A stretch of 8,185 nt of DNA from Lachnospiraceae bacterium (GTDB lineage: Bacteria > Bacillota > Clostridia > Lachnospirales > Lachnospiraceae): contig JAAVAG010000054.1 in assembly GCA_014804185.1 (NCBI GenBank), positions 1 to 8,185 on the forward strand, in the 5' to 3' direction. A program made the translations under genes and the position numbers. Within the stretch, counting starts at the first letter, position 1; every line of letters begins with the position of its first letter. Shown here in pieces: positions 1-6,476 of the stretch. A model generated the notes under the pieces. It worked only from the letters and a program-made list of their open reading frames with translations, ran no database searches and was not told the origin of the DNA.

Positions 1-239
1 AGCAAAAGAAGCGCCATGTCTGCTGCCAAAGCAAAGTTCACAGCGGTAACCATCTTTCTTTTTCTGTTATAGGCGCCATTTTTTAATGCCCTATACCACT
101 TTATATGGATCACATTGTGAACAACGGTTATTACAATAAATATAATACCCACCGTCTCATGGACAGGAGCGCCCGTAAAGGAATACCCCAATAATACGAT
201 AAACAGCAACACCAATATGATATCAATGATTTTTTTCAT
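1..239 (-). CDS. DUF4405-type small membrane protein, partial (3' end beyond window edge)
   Basis: The first 79 codons of a membrane protein are visible and the rest lies outside the window. A hydrophobic helix spans about residues 4-22. A TG-A-PVHE motif follows (His27, Glu28), then a second helix at about 31-47 carrying His41 and His45 and ending in an IKWYRAL-like stretch, then a basic linker and the start of a third helix near residue 63. The TG...HE...H...H..W spacing is what I recognise from DUF4405, a family described as flavinylation-associated cytochromes in which the histidines are thought to bind heme. The start is well supported: a strong AAAGGGG ribosome binding site lies seven bases upstream, inside the end of the sigma gene, and only one base separates that gene's stop from this ATG, so the two are probably translationally coupled. 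Heme binding and a redox role are inferred from the family; no partner gene is visible here. Confidence 0.72.
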   Translation of the reverse strand, partial: MKKIIDIILVLLFIVLLGYSFTGAPVHETVGIIFIVITVVHNVIHIKWYRALKNGAYNRKRKMVTAVNFALAADMALLL

Positions 240-240
240 T

Positions 241-1749
241 CTATGGCCCCTTTCTTACGCTTTTCAGATGAGATGGAAGCTTTGCATAGCCTCTTTCGAA
301 GACGGGCAGAAGAACCTCCCGGATGCGTTCCGCAATTTTTCCCACATACTCCGATGCCAGGCTGCACTCCTCCTGATACTCTGTCCGGCTCAGCACCGGG
401 ATATCCAGTTCAAGCGTATCCTCCCGCTTCAGAAATCCCTGTCGAATCAATTCCCCGGCATCCTGCAGCACGCGGGGGCCCACAGACAATTCATCAACAG
501 GAACTTTCTCCCACAGTTCATAGAACCACTTTACATAATAGAACGCCGATCTGTAGTCAAAAGTTCCCCCCAGTGAGGTACAATACTCCCTCAATTCGAG
601 ATATATCGCATCCCGGAAATTCTGTGTTTCAAATCCGGCCTCACCGTCCACACCATACTTCCGGAACTCGAAATCATCCTCCTGACGGTATCCGGACGGA
701 TACCGCATGCCCATGGCCAACCACCTTCCGCCGTCTTTGCGGTATGGATATTCTGAATATGGCATGGAACCAGTCACTTCATCCCGCACAGCAATATGAG
801 CATTCATCAGAAGTTTCACACAGAAATGAAGTTCCAGCTTGCTCCTCGCATGTTCCGTCTGGCGCAAATAATATGGTCTTGTCCGCAGCTTACACAACCC
901 TTTTTCAGCTTCCTCCCAGAAGAGCCGGAAATGTTTCTCCACAACATCAAGCTGCCTTTGAAAGGTGGCTTTCCTGTCCTTATCAGTATAAATGATAAAA
1001 TCGGTATATATTTTTCCGCCCTCTGTCCTTTTCATCAGTTCACCCTCTGTCAGTTTCTCCACAATTGGCTCCACATAAGGCGCCGGAACCCCCAGAGACC
1101 TGGACAGCTCTATCTCCGTCAAGGGTTTGGGGTAAGCCAGGAGCAGAATATTCTGAGCCAGCCTGTCTGAATCAGGTACCAGCGAAAAAGGTTCATTATC
1201 GAGTCCTGTACCGCCGGAACAGGCGAGATGCAGGATATCCGGTTCATAACTTTGCTTTGTATAATTTTCCATATCAGTCACTCCTTTTCTGACGTTCTGT
1301 CTTCCTATATTCAACCGGCTCTTTACCGTTCCCGTGGGTATCCGCAGTTCTTGTGCAATCTGTTCTACCGTATGACCATACATGTAAAAACGTATCATCA
1401 CTTCCCTGTGGATCCGCGCAAGATACCCCAGTTCCCGGCGGATGGCTTCCAGCTTTTCCTCGGCATCGTCGTCCTCCGTGCTCTCCTCCGCAATCTCAAA
1501 AGGATAATCCTCGAAACTGACCCAGGGCCTGTTGTACTTCTCCCGGAGCCAATCGCAGTATTTGTTGGAGAGAATTGCGAGAAGCCACGCCCACAAATTG
1601 TCGGGTTTTCTCCCCTGGGAAAGCTGGCTGATTGCGGCGCAAAGCGTCTCCTGTGCAATGTCCTCTGCCACCAGGGAATCTCCCGCCTTCTTCACAGCGG
1701 CTGAATATAGTTTGTCAACATATTTGCTTAAATCATATTTTTCTTCCAT
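241..1749 (-). CDS. ECF-like sigma-70 family factor with long C-terminal extension containing a winged-helix-like segment
   Basis: This 502-residue protein begins as a compact ECF-type sigma factor. Sigma region 2 lies at about residues 8-75 (AEDIAQETLCAAI at 28-40, the WAWL segment at 53-56). An acidic linker covers about 88-100, and sigma region 4 lies at about 105-155, with a helix-turn-helix in YGHTVEQIAQELRIPTGTVKSRL (124-146). Usual ECF factors end near residue 170-200; this one runs some 340 residues further. Residues 196-255 look like a winged helix: a helix, then LTEIELSRSLGVP, a recognition helix, and a beta wing ending KIYTDFIIYT. The remaining 245 residues are soluble, rich in charged and aromatic residues, and match no domain I can name. 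Long C-terminal extensions in other ECF groups act as built-in regulators, which is an inference here. No anti-sigma gene is adjacent. Start: ATG with GGTGA seven bases upstream; it lies 12 bases after the ABC fragment's stop, so the two were probably one operon. Confidence 0.85.
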   Translation of the reverse strand: MEEKYDLSKYVDKLYSAAVKKAGDSLVAEDIAQETLCAAISQLSQGRKPDNLWAWLLAILSNKYCDWLREKYNRPWVSFEDYPFEIAEESTEDDDAEEKLEAIRRELGYLARIHREVMIRFYMYGHTVEQIAQELRIPTGTVKSRLNIGRQNVRKGVTDMENYTKQSYEPDILHLACSGGTGLDNEPFSLVPDSDRLAQNILLLAYPKPLTEIELSRSLGVPAPYVEPIVEKLTEGELMKRTEGGKIYTDFIIYTDKDRKATFQRQLDVVEKHFRLFWEEAEKGLCKLRTRPYYLRQTEHARSKLELHFCVKLLMNAHIAVRDEVTGSMPYSEYPYRKDGGRWLAMGMRYPSGYRQEDDFEFRKYGVDGEAGFETQNFRDAIYLELREYCTSLGGTFDYRSAFYYVKWFYELWEKVPVDELSVGPRVLQDAGELIRQGFLKREDTLELDIPVLSRTEYQEECSLASEYVGKIAERIREVLLPVFERGYAKLPSHLKSVRKGP

Positions 1750-1761
1750 TTTCTGTCACCA

Positions 1762-2814
1762 TTAAAGCCCTGCATACTGCTCCGCCTGAATCCTGTATAA
1801 TCTGGCATATTTTCCGTCTTTTGCCATCAACTCTTCATGGGTGCCCGTCTCTTCTATTATTCCTTTTTCCATATAAATGATCTTATCGGCATCCCGGGTT
1901 GTGGCAAGCCGGTGTGAAATCATGATCAGTGTCCTGCCTTCAGCCATTTTCATAATCTGTCTGTTTAGTTCATACTCAGCCAGCGGATCCAGCGCGCTGG
2001 AGGGCTCATCCAGAATCATAATGTCGCAGTCCTGGGCAAAAAGCCGCGCCAACGCAAGTTTCTGCAGTTCTCCTCCCGACAAAACCACGCTTTCGCTGGA
2101 AAACTCTTTTGTCAAAACGGTATGGATTGTGTGCTTAAATGTCCGTACTTTTTCAGCCAGTCCGCTCATTTCCAACGCTTTCCATACAAGTGTCTCATCC
2201 TCCGCAGTCTCCACATCCCGCAATAAAATATTATTGGCAATGGACGCTGCAAAGCACTGAAAATCCTGAAAAATAACGCCGATTCGTTTCCGCAGGTCAT
2301 ATACATTATACTCTTTATAATCGCGTCCATCCAGAAGAATTTTTCCTGATACGGGATCATACAGGCGCAGGATATTCTTGATCAAAGTAGTTTTTCCCGA
2401 ACCATTGTATCCGACAACTGCCACCTTATCCCCCGGACGGATACTTACGGAAATATCTTTCAGCACACTGTTCCCATCTTTCGTATACTGAAAATTCACC
2501 TGATCCAGCTGTATACTATGAGAACCGGCTGAAACATTCATCCCGTTTTCTTTCCCCTCAATCATGGATTCATAGTGCATAAACTCCATAATATTATTCA
2601 CATACAGCCCGTTTTCGGAAATCTGCGGCACAAACATAAATATCTGCTGTATGGAATTGCCCAGATCCTGAGACGCGTTCAGTAATGCAACGAAATCTCC
2701 TACGCTTATGACAGAAGCCAGTATCCTATATCCGAGGAAACATACAATCCCCAGAACCATGGCAACCTGTATTATCACCTGTAAAAACAGGTAAAGAAAG
2801 AAATTTTTTTCTTT
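1762..2814 (-). pseudogene. 5'-truncated ABC exporter (last transmembrane helices plus complete ATPase domain)
   Basis: The fragment encodes the C-terminal 60% of a type I half-transporter with fused membrane and ATPase domains, of the kind that exports peptides, lipids or drugs. Numbering from the longest open frame (GTG at 2961), a clear helix lies at about 54-76, followed by the ISVGDFVALLNASQ segment. The ATPase then has Walker A GYNGSGKTT (184-192), Q-loop Gln232, signature LSGGELQ (294-300), Walker B IMILDEP (314-320, Glu319), D-loop SSALD and H-loop His350, so it is complete. Intact half-exporters are about 570-600 residues with six helices; here about the first four helices (some 240 residues) are absent. 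The frame remains open to 2961, but those first 48 or so residues show no transporter character, come from the prfA terminator region, and the GTG has no ribosome binding site. About 340 codons carry no stop or frameshift, so the truncation may be recent or the ATPase part may still be made. The exact breakpoint near 2815 is estimated. Confidence 0.78.
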
Positions 2815-2872
2815 TGGTGGGCAGTATTCAGAACTCAAAGCACCGCAGCGCACAAGGCCAATTTTGGACAAC

Positions 2873-2948
2873 AAAAAAACCAACCTGTCAGGCAGATATA
2901 TGTGAGCAGGCTTCTGGCCTGACTCACATATTGTCCTGAATAGGTTGG
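2873..2948 (-). terminator. Rho-independent terminator after prfA
   Basis: On the minus strand a 69-base hairpin is followed directly by seven T residues (2879-2873). The outer stem pairs CCAACCT with AGGTTGG (2948-2942 with 2886-2880). The middle stem pairs CAGG with CCTG and ATATGTGAG with CTCACATAT. The inner stem is CAGGC/GCCTG around a five-base loop, with one bulged base and two small internal loops. It sits 33 bases after the prfA stop, as expected for the end of the rho-to-prfA block. It also lies inside the spuriously open upstream part of the truncated ABC frame, which argues that frame is not translated from its GTG. Confidence 0.85.
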
Positions 2949-2981
2949 ATTGCAACCGCACAGGTGGAATTTTTTAAAGAC

Positions 2982-4055
2982 TCAGTTTTCTCCCATCTTC
3001 GCCAGTTTCGCCGCCTGATCGGCTGCTATGCAGGCGTCAATGATCTCCTGTATATCGCCGTTCATGATTTTGTCCAGCTTATACAGGGTCAGACCGATGC
3101 GATGATCTGTCACTCTTCCCTGCGGGAAATTGTAGGTGCGGATCTTCTCGGAGCGGTCCCCCGTTCCCACCTGGCTTCTGCGCAGCTGCGCCTCCGCGTC
3201 GTGGGCTTTCTGCTGCTCGATGTCGTACAGCTTTGCTCTCAGCAGTGCAAACGCTTTTGCCTTGTTCTGCAGCTGCGACTTTTCCGTCTGGCTGTACACC
3301 ACGATTCCGGTGGGATAATGGGTCAGACGCACCGCTGAATCGGTAGTGTTGACACACTGTCCGCCGTTGCCGGAAGCGCGCATGACATCGATCCGGATAT
3401 CCTTTTCGTCTATCACCACGTCCACCTCTTCTACCTCCGGCATTACTGCCACGGTGATTGTGGATGTATGGATGCGTCCGCCGCTCTCCGTCTCCGGAAC
3501 ACGCTGCACGCGGTGCACCCCGCTCTCATATTTCAGTTTGGAATAGGCGCCCTGGCCCGAGATCATAAAATTTACTTCTTTCATACCGCCGATGCCGATC
3601 TCGTCCACATTCAGCGTCTCCACTTTCCACCGCTGACTCTCCGCATAATGCACATACAGACGGTACATCTCCGCGGCAAAGAGTGCCGCCTCGTCTCCGC
3701 CCGCACCGGCGCGGATCTCCACGATAACATTTTTCTCGTCGTTGGGATCCTTAGGGAGAAGCAGGATTTTCAGTTTCTGCTCCAGTTCTTCCACCCGTTT
3801 CTTTCCGGCAGCCAGTTCCTCCTTCAGCATCTCGCGCATCTCTTCGTCCGATTCTTCCTCCAGCATGGACAGAGAATCCTCGATATCCTGTCTGCACTTC
3901 TTATATTCCGTATATGCATCCACCACGGGCGACAGATTGCTCTGCTCTTTCATCAGATAGCGGAAACGCTCCTGATTCTCCGTCACCGTAGGCTCATGCA
4001 GTTCATTCATGATCTCCTCAAAACGCCTCAGTAAATCATCTAATCGGTCAAACAT
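2982..4055 (-). CDS. prfA: Peptide chain release factor 1 (RF1)
   Basis: RF1 recognises UAA and UAG stop codons in the ribosomal A site and triggers peptide release; it is cytoplasmic. The protein is 357 residues, normal for the family. Domain 1 is a charged helical N-terminus (about 1-105). The codon-reading tripeptide is PET at 187-189 within RVPETESGGRIHTS, the form seen in many Firmicutes and diagnostic of RF1 rather than RF2 (SPF). The catalytic GGQ is at 231-233 (SGNGGQCVNTTDSAVR), with Gln233 the methylation target of PrmC. The RF1 C-terminal part contains TYNFPQGRVTDHRIGLTLY (307-325). It lies 49 bases downstream of prmC in the same direction, pairing enzyme and substrate in one transcript, and is followed by a strong terminator. 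Start: ATG with AGAGAGG about ten bases upstream. Nothing in it looks damaged. Confidence 0.98.
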   Translation of the reverse strand: MFDRLDDLLRRFEEIMNELHEPTVTENQERFRYLMKEQSNLSPVVDAYTEYKKCRQDIEDSLSMLEEESDEEMREMLKEELAAGKKRVEELEQKLKILLLPKDPNDEKNVIVEIRAGAGGDEAALFAAEMYRLYVHYAESQRWKVETLNVDEIGIGGMKEVNFMISGQGAYSKLKYESGVHRVQRVPETESGGRIHTSTITVAVMPEVEEVDVVIDEKDIRIDVMRASGNGGQCVNTTDSAVRLTHYPTGIVVYSQTEKSQLQNKAKAFALLRAKLYDIEQQKAHDAEAQLRRSQVGTGDRSEKIRTYNFPQGRVTDHRIGLTLYKLDKIMNGDIQEIIDACIAADQAAKLAKMGEN

Positions 4056-4104
4056 TTTTCTTTTTCCTCTCTTCTATATAAACATGGAGTTCCCGCAGAG
4101 CGCA

Positions 4105-4947
4105 TCACGGGACACATGCCCTTACCACTCTGTCAAGCCCCGCATAATCCTGATACACCTTGATATCCGCAAAGCCGTTTTGCGCAAGCAGCTGCCTGAC
4201 ATCCGATGCCTGCTCCGCCCCGATCTCCAGAAAAAGCATTCCCCCGCGGCACAGATACCGCTCCGCCTCCCGTGCTATCCGGCGATAGAAAAACAATCCG
4301 TCCTCCCTGCCGTCCAAAGCCAGCACCGGCTCGTAATCCCGCACCTCCGGCATCAGTCCCTCCAGCGCGCCTGTGGGAATATAGGGCGGATTTGCCGTAA
4401 TGACATGATACACGTCCTCCACCTGCTCAAACAGATCGCTCTGCAGCCAGTCTGCCCGCATACTGCCCTCCGCAAGTATCCTTTCCGCATTTTCTACCGC
4501 CACTTCCAGCGCCCCGGCGGAAATATCCACACCCAGCCCGCTGCACTCCGGCGCAAAAGCAAGCAGGCTGATCAAAATACATCCGCTCCCGGTACACAGA
4601 TCCAGAATCCGCATCCCCGGTTTCAGCGCTTTCAGCGCCTGCTCCACCAAAATTTCCGTATCCTGCCTTGGAATCAGCACATTCCTGTTCACACGAAAAG
4701 CCAGCCCCATAAATTCCTGCTCCCCTGTGATCTGCTGCAGCGGCATGCGCTTTGCTCTCTTTGCAAACATTTCCTCATATTGTTCCATCTGCCCCAGAGA
4801 CAGCGGTCTGTCCCCGTGTGCCAGCAGATCGCTGCGGCCGGTTCCGCACACATATTCCAGAAGCAGCAGCGCATTCAGCCCTGCCTCCGGCACATCCGCC
4901 TCCTGCAGTCTGCGCACACCTTTTTCATAACACTCCCGGTAACGCAT
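4105..4947 (-). CDS. prmC: Release factor glutamine N5-methyltransferase
   Basis: PrmC (HemK) transfers a methyl group from S-adenosylmethionine to the side-chain amide of the GGQ glutamine in RF1 and RF2, which speeds peptide release. At 280 residues it is of usual length. The N-terminal helical substrate-binding domain (about 1-75) ends in RMPLQQITGEQEFMGLAFRV. Then come the IPRQDTE segment (92-98), SAM-binding motif I DLCTGSGC (116-123), the acidic ribose-binding GVDIS (139-143), and the catalytic NPPY at 186-189, which places the glutamine amide. Its ATG overlaps the TGA of the upstream DUF1385 gene by one base (TGATG), so translation is probably coupled, and its substrate prfA follows 49 bases later. 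It is clearly PrmC rather than the L3-specific PrmB, given its position beside prfA and the overall match. Confidence 0.96.
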   Translation of the reverse strand: MRYRECYEKGVRRLQEADVPEAGLNALLLLEYVCGTGRSDLLAHGDRPLSLGQMEQYEEMFAKRAKRMPLQQITGEQEFMGLAFRVNRNVLIPRQDTEILVEQALKALKPGMRILDLCTGSGCILISLLAFAPECSGLGVDISAGALEVAVENAERILAEGSMRADWLQSDLFEQVEDVYHVITANPPYIPTGALEGLMPEVRDYEPVLALDGREDGLFFYRRIAREAERYLCRGGMLFLEIGAEQASDVRQLLAQNGFADIKVYQDYAGLDRVVRACVP

Positions 4948-5912
4948 CAGGTCAGATCCTCTTCCTCATATCCGTATTTTTCACGGAGAAACGCTCTCCA
5001 GTCAAATACCGCCTCCACAGCTGCGATGGCAACCTCCGCCATCTCTCTGGTAGGCTCTTTGGTTGTGAGACGCTGTATCAGCATGCCCGGAAAGGATAAA
5101 ATTCTTATAATGATATTATTACTTCTGCCCGCCAGCCGGATAATCTCATAAGAGATTCCTGCAATTACCGGTATGAGCAGAAGCCGCAGCCCCACTCTGT
5201 AGACCGGGTTTTCCACTCTGATAAAGAAAAAGAGAATAATACTGACCAGCATGACAAAAAAGATAAAGCTGGTTCCGCAGCGCCTGTGCAGTCTGGAACT
5301 TTTCATCACATTATTGACGGTCAGCGGTCTTCCTCGCTCTATACAGTTGATACATTTGTGCTCCGCCCCATGATACATATACAGACGCCTGATATCTTTC
5401 ATCAGCGTAATCGCCAAGACATAAAAAACAAAAATAACAATACGGATCGCGCCCTCAATGATTGCAAGCAGTGAAGCATTGCGGATATATCCCTCAAACC
5501 GGGAGGATACATAATACGGAAGCACGACAAAAAGTCCGACGGCCAGTGCAATGGCGACCAGCGTCACAACCGCAGAAAGAATCTTTTCTCCGTTTCCCCG
5601 GGATACCTTATTCAGCGCCTTGTCCGCCGCTTTGTCTTTCGCGTTCTCATCCTCATAAAAAGATGCCGAATAATTCAGACATTTCGTCCCCAGTATCATG
5701 GAATCGATGAAATTAAAAATCCCTCTGATAAACGGGATTTCTTTCAGTCTGCTTCCGTGCAGCAAGCCGCGGTAATTTTCTACCTCCACTTCGATCTCCC
5801 TGTCCGGCTTTCTGACTGCTACCGCATAACGGTCTTCATTTTTCATCATAATCCCCTCCAGAACGGCCTGCCCGCCGATTCCGGAATATATATTGCCTCT
5901 CCTTCTTCTCAT
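4947..5912 (-). CDS. DUF1385 multi-pass membrane protein
   Basis: This 321-residue protein belongs to DUF1385 (often labelled 'metal-dependent enzyme'; its function is unsettled). Family hallmarks are near the N-terminus, GIGGQAVLEGIMMKN (11-25), and in the middle, YMYHGAEHKCINCIE (178-192) and LHRRCGTSF (208-216); the His, Glu and Cys residues there could bind a metal, which is an inference. Hydrophobic segments at about 112-134, 148-171, 215-232 and 240-258 make it an integral membrane protein. The N-terminus is basic (MRRRR) with no signal peptide, and the C-terminus is acidic. Start: ATG with AGGAG about seven bases upstream; an in-frame TAG lies upstream, so a much longer form is excluded. 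It shares one base with prmC. The same neighbourhood is common in Clostridia, but I know of no proven functional link with release factors. Confidence 0.93.
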   Translation of the reverse strand: MRRRRGNIYSGIGGQAVLEGIMMKNEDRYAVAVRKPDREIEVEVENYRGLLHGSRLKEIPFIRGIFNFIDSMILGTKCLNYSASFYEDENAKDKAADKALNKVSRGNGEKILSAVVTLVAIALAVGLFVVLPYYVSSRFEGYIRNASLLAIIEGAIRIVIFVFYVLAITLMKDIRRLYMYHGAEHKCINCIERGRPLTVNNVMKSSRLHRRCGTSFIFFVMLVSIILFFFIRVENPVYRVGLRLLLIPVIAGISYEIIRLAGRSNNIIIRILSFPGMLIQRLTTKEPTREMAEVAIAAVEAVFDWRAFLREKYGYEEEDLT

Positions 5913-5969
5913 ATGGTTCTCCTGATTCTTCTCCAGATTCCGTCTTTGTATTTTCTTCTACCGCCAAAC

Positions 5970-5992
5970 GCCGACATGCTTCGCAGGTCGGC
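5970..5992. other. Compact inverted repeat upstream of DUF1385
   Basis: GCCGACATGC and GCAGGTCGGC form a ten-base-pair stem with one mismatch around a three-base TTC loop. It is 58 bases upstream of the DUF1385 start codon. On the minus strand it is followed by GTTTGGCGG, which is not a terminator-like T tract. It could be a structured leader of the DUF1385-prmC-prfA transcript or an RNA-stability element. No known riboswitch class is recognised. Confidence 0.4.
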
Positions 5993-6045
5993 TGATCGGA
6001 TGACAGCGGGCAGCGCGCTGTGCGTGTTACCCTTATGAAAACAAT

Positions 6046-6070
6046 GGATGTCACGCTCTACGTGCCATCC
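6046..6070. other. Hairpin with modest T tract in the rpmE-DUF1385 gap
   Basis: Read on the minus strand, GGATG-G-CACG, a five-base TAGAG loop and CGTG-A-CATCC make a nine-pair stem with one central mismatch, followed by ATTGTTTTC. It lies just beyond the stronger rpmE hairpin, so it could be a second, weaker terminator or an attenuator. The T tract is interrupted, so I keep the type open. Confidence 0.4.
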
Positions 6071-6073
6071 TTA

Positions 6074-6111
6074 TGTTTAAGAAAGGTTGAGATAAAAATA
6101 CCTCAACCTTT
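6074..6111 (-). terminator. Probable terminator after rpmE
   Basis: AAAGGTTGAG (minus-strand 6111-6102) pairs perfectly with CTCAACCTTT (6091-6082), with a ten-base A/T-rich loop. The downstream minus-strand sequence is CTTAAA, so the T tract is short and termination may be leaky. That would fit read-through from rpmE into DUF1385, for which I see no convincing promoter. On the plus strand the hairpin is followed by TTCC, so it could act weakly in both directions. Confidence 0.6.
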
Positions 6112-6125
6112 TCCTGCAAACTTTT

Positions 6126-6332
6126 TTATTTGCTCTGTACGCCGTACTTCTTATTGAACTTGTCAATACGTCCATCGGCTCTTACAGTCTTCTGCTGACC
6201 GGTATAAAACGAATGGCATTTGGAACAAACTTCCACATGGATTTCCGGTTTGGTAGATCCGGTTACGAATGTGTTGCCACAGTTGCAGGTAACGGTCGCC
6301 TGGTAGTACTGGGGATGGATTCCTTCTTTCAT
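6126..6332 (-). CDS. rpmE: 50S ribosomal protein L31, zinc-binding form
   Basis: L31 bridges the two ribosomal subunits at the central protuberance. The 68-residue product starts MKEGIHPQYYQATVTC and has the zinc-ribbon cysteines of the C+ form: Cys16, Cys18, Cys36 and Cys39 (TCNCGNTF and VCSKCHSFYTG). The C-terminus has the usual GRIDKFNKKYG. I chose the ATG at 6332 because it matches the family N-terminus and has an excellent AGAGGTGA site five bases upstream. The reading frame extends to an ATG at 6383, but those 17 extra residues match nothing in L31 and fall in the 5' leader. Zinc-type L31 is often exchanged for a zinc-free paralogue under zinc limitation; no such paralogue is in this window. 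The gene follows rho and has its own promoter. Confidence 0.97.
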   Translation of the reverse strand: MKEGIHPQYYQATVTCNCGNTFVTGSTKPEIHVEVCSKCHSFYTGQQKTVRADGRIDKFNKKYGVQSK

Positions 6333-6380
6333 CTCTTTCACCTCTCTATATTTAAGTAAATTATTCAATATTCGCATCCT

Positions 6381-6406
6381 CACTGCTTATGCCACCACAA
6401 ACAGCG
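6381..6406 (-). promoter_or_regulatory. rpmE leader hairpin, candidate L31 autoregulatory RNA
   Basis: Starting at or within a base or two of the predicted transcription start, CGCTGTTTGT pairs with ATAAGCAGTG through ten consecutive pairs (three are G-U) around a GGTGGC loop. It lies 48 bases upstream of the rpmE start codon. Structured L31 leaders that let L31 bind its own mRNA have been described in several phyla, including Firmicutes. I cannot confirm a match to that consensus by eye, so identity as an L31 leader is an inference from position and structure. Confidence 0.5.
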
Positions 6407-6411
6407 TTTAC

Positions 6412-6440
6412 ATTGTACCATGACTAAAATATATATGCAA
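6412..6440 (-). promoter_or_regulatory. Predicted sigma-A promoter of rpmE
   Basis: On the minus strand TTGCAT (6440-6435) is separated by 17 bases from TACAAT (6417-6412). The -10 box matches the consensus at five of six positions and is preceded by TG at the extended -10 position; the -35 box is weak. Transcription would start near 6407-6405, giving a leader of about 73 bases. It lies just downstream of the rho stop codon, and no terminator is visible in between, so rpmE may also receive read-through from rho. Confidence 0.7.
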
Positions 6441-6476
6441 GTTCTTTTTTCAAAAACACAGCAAAAGTTACGACAC

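Noticed and set aside
243..995. Plus-strand open frame of 250 codons
   Set aside because: It lies antisense to the sigma gene; the translation is low-complexity Pro/His/Arg with no domain character.
2880..2948. Long imperfect inverted repeat as a miniature transposon or attC site
   Set aside because: Its position just after prfA and the seven T residues directly after the stem make a terminator the simpler explanation; no target-site duplication is visible.
2815..2961. N-terminal 48 or so codons of the open frame leading into the ABC transporter
   Set aside because: The GTG has no ribosome binding site, the codons translate the prfA terminator hairpin and T tract, and the peptide has no transporter character. 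I treat it as chance open sequence.
3468..4034. Plus-strand open frame of 188 codons
   Set aside because: Antisense to prfA, whose motifs are unambiguous; no independent coding evidence.
4009..5151. Long plus-strand open frame of 380 codons
   Set aside because: It is antisense to prmC and DUF1385, both strongly recognised; the translation is rich in His, Pro, Arg and Gln as expected for a shadow frame, and has no ribosome binding site.
6333..6383. Seventeen-residue N-terminal extension of L31
   Set aside because: No match to L31, and the internal ATG at 6332 has an excellent ribosome binding site and the family N-terminus.
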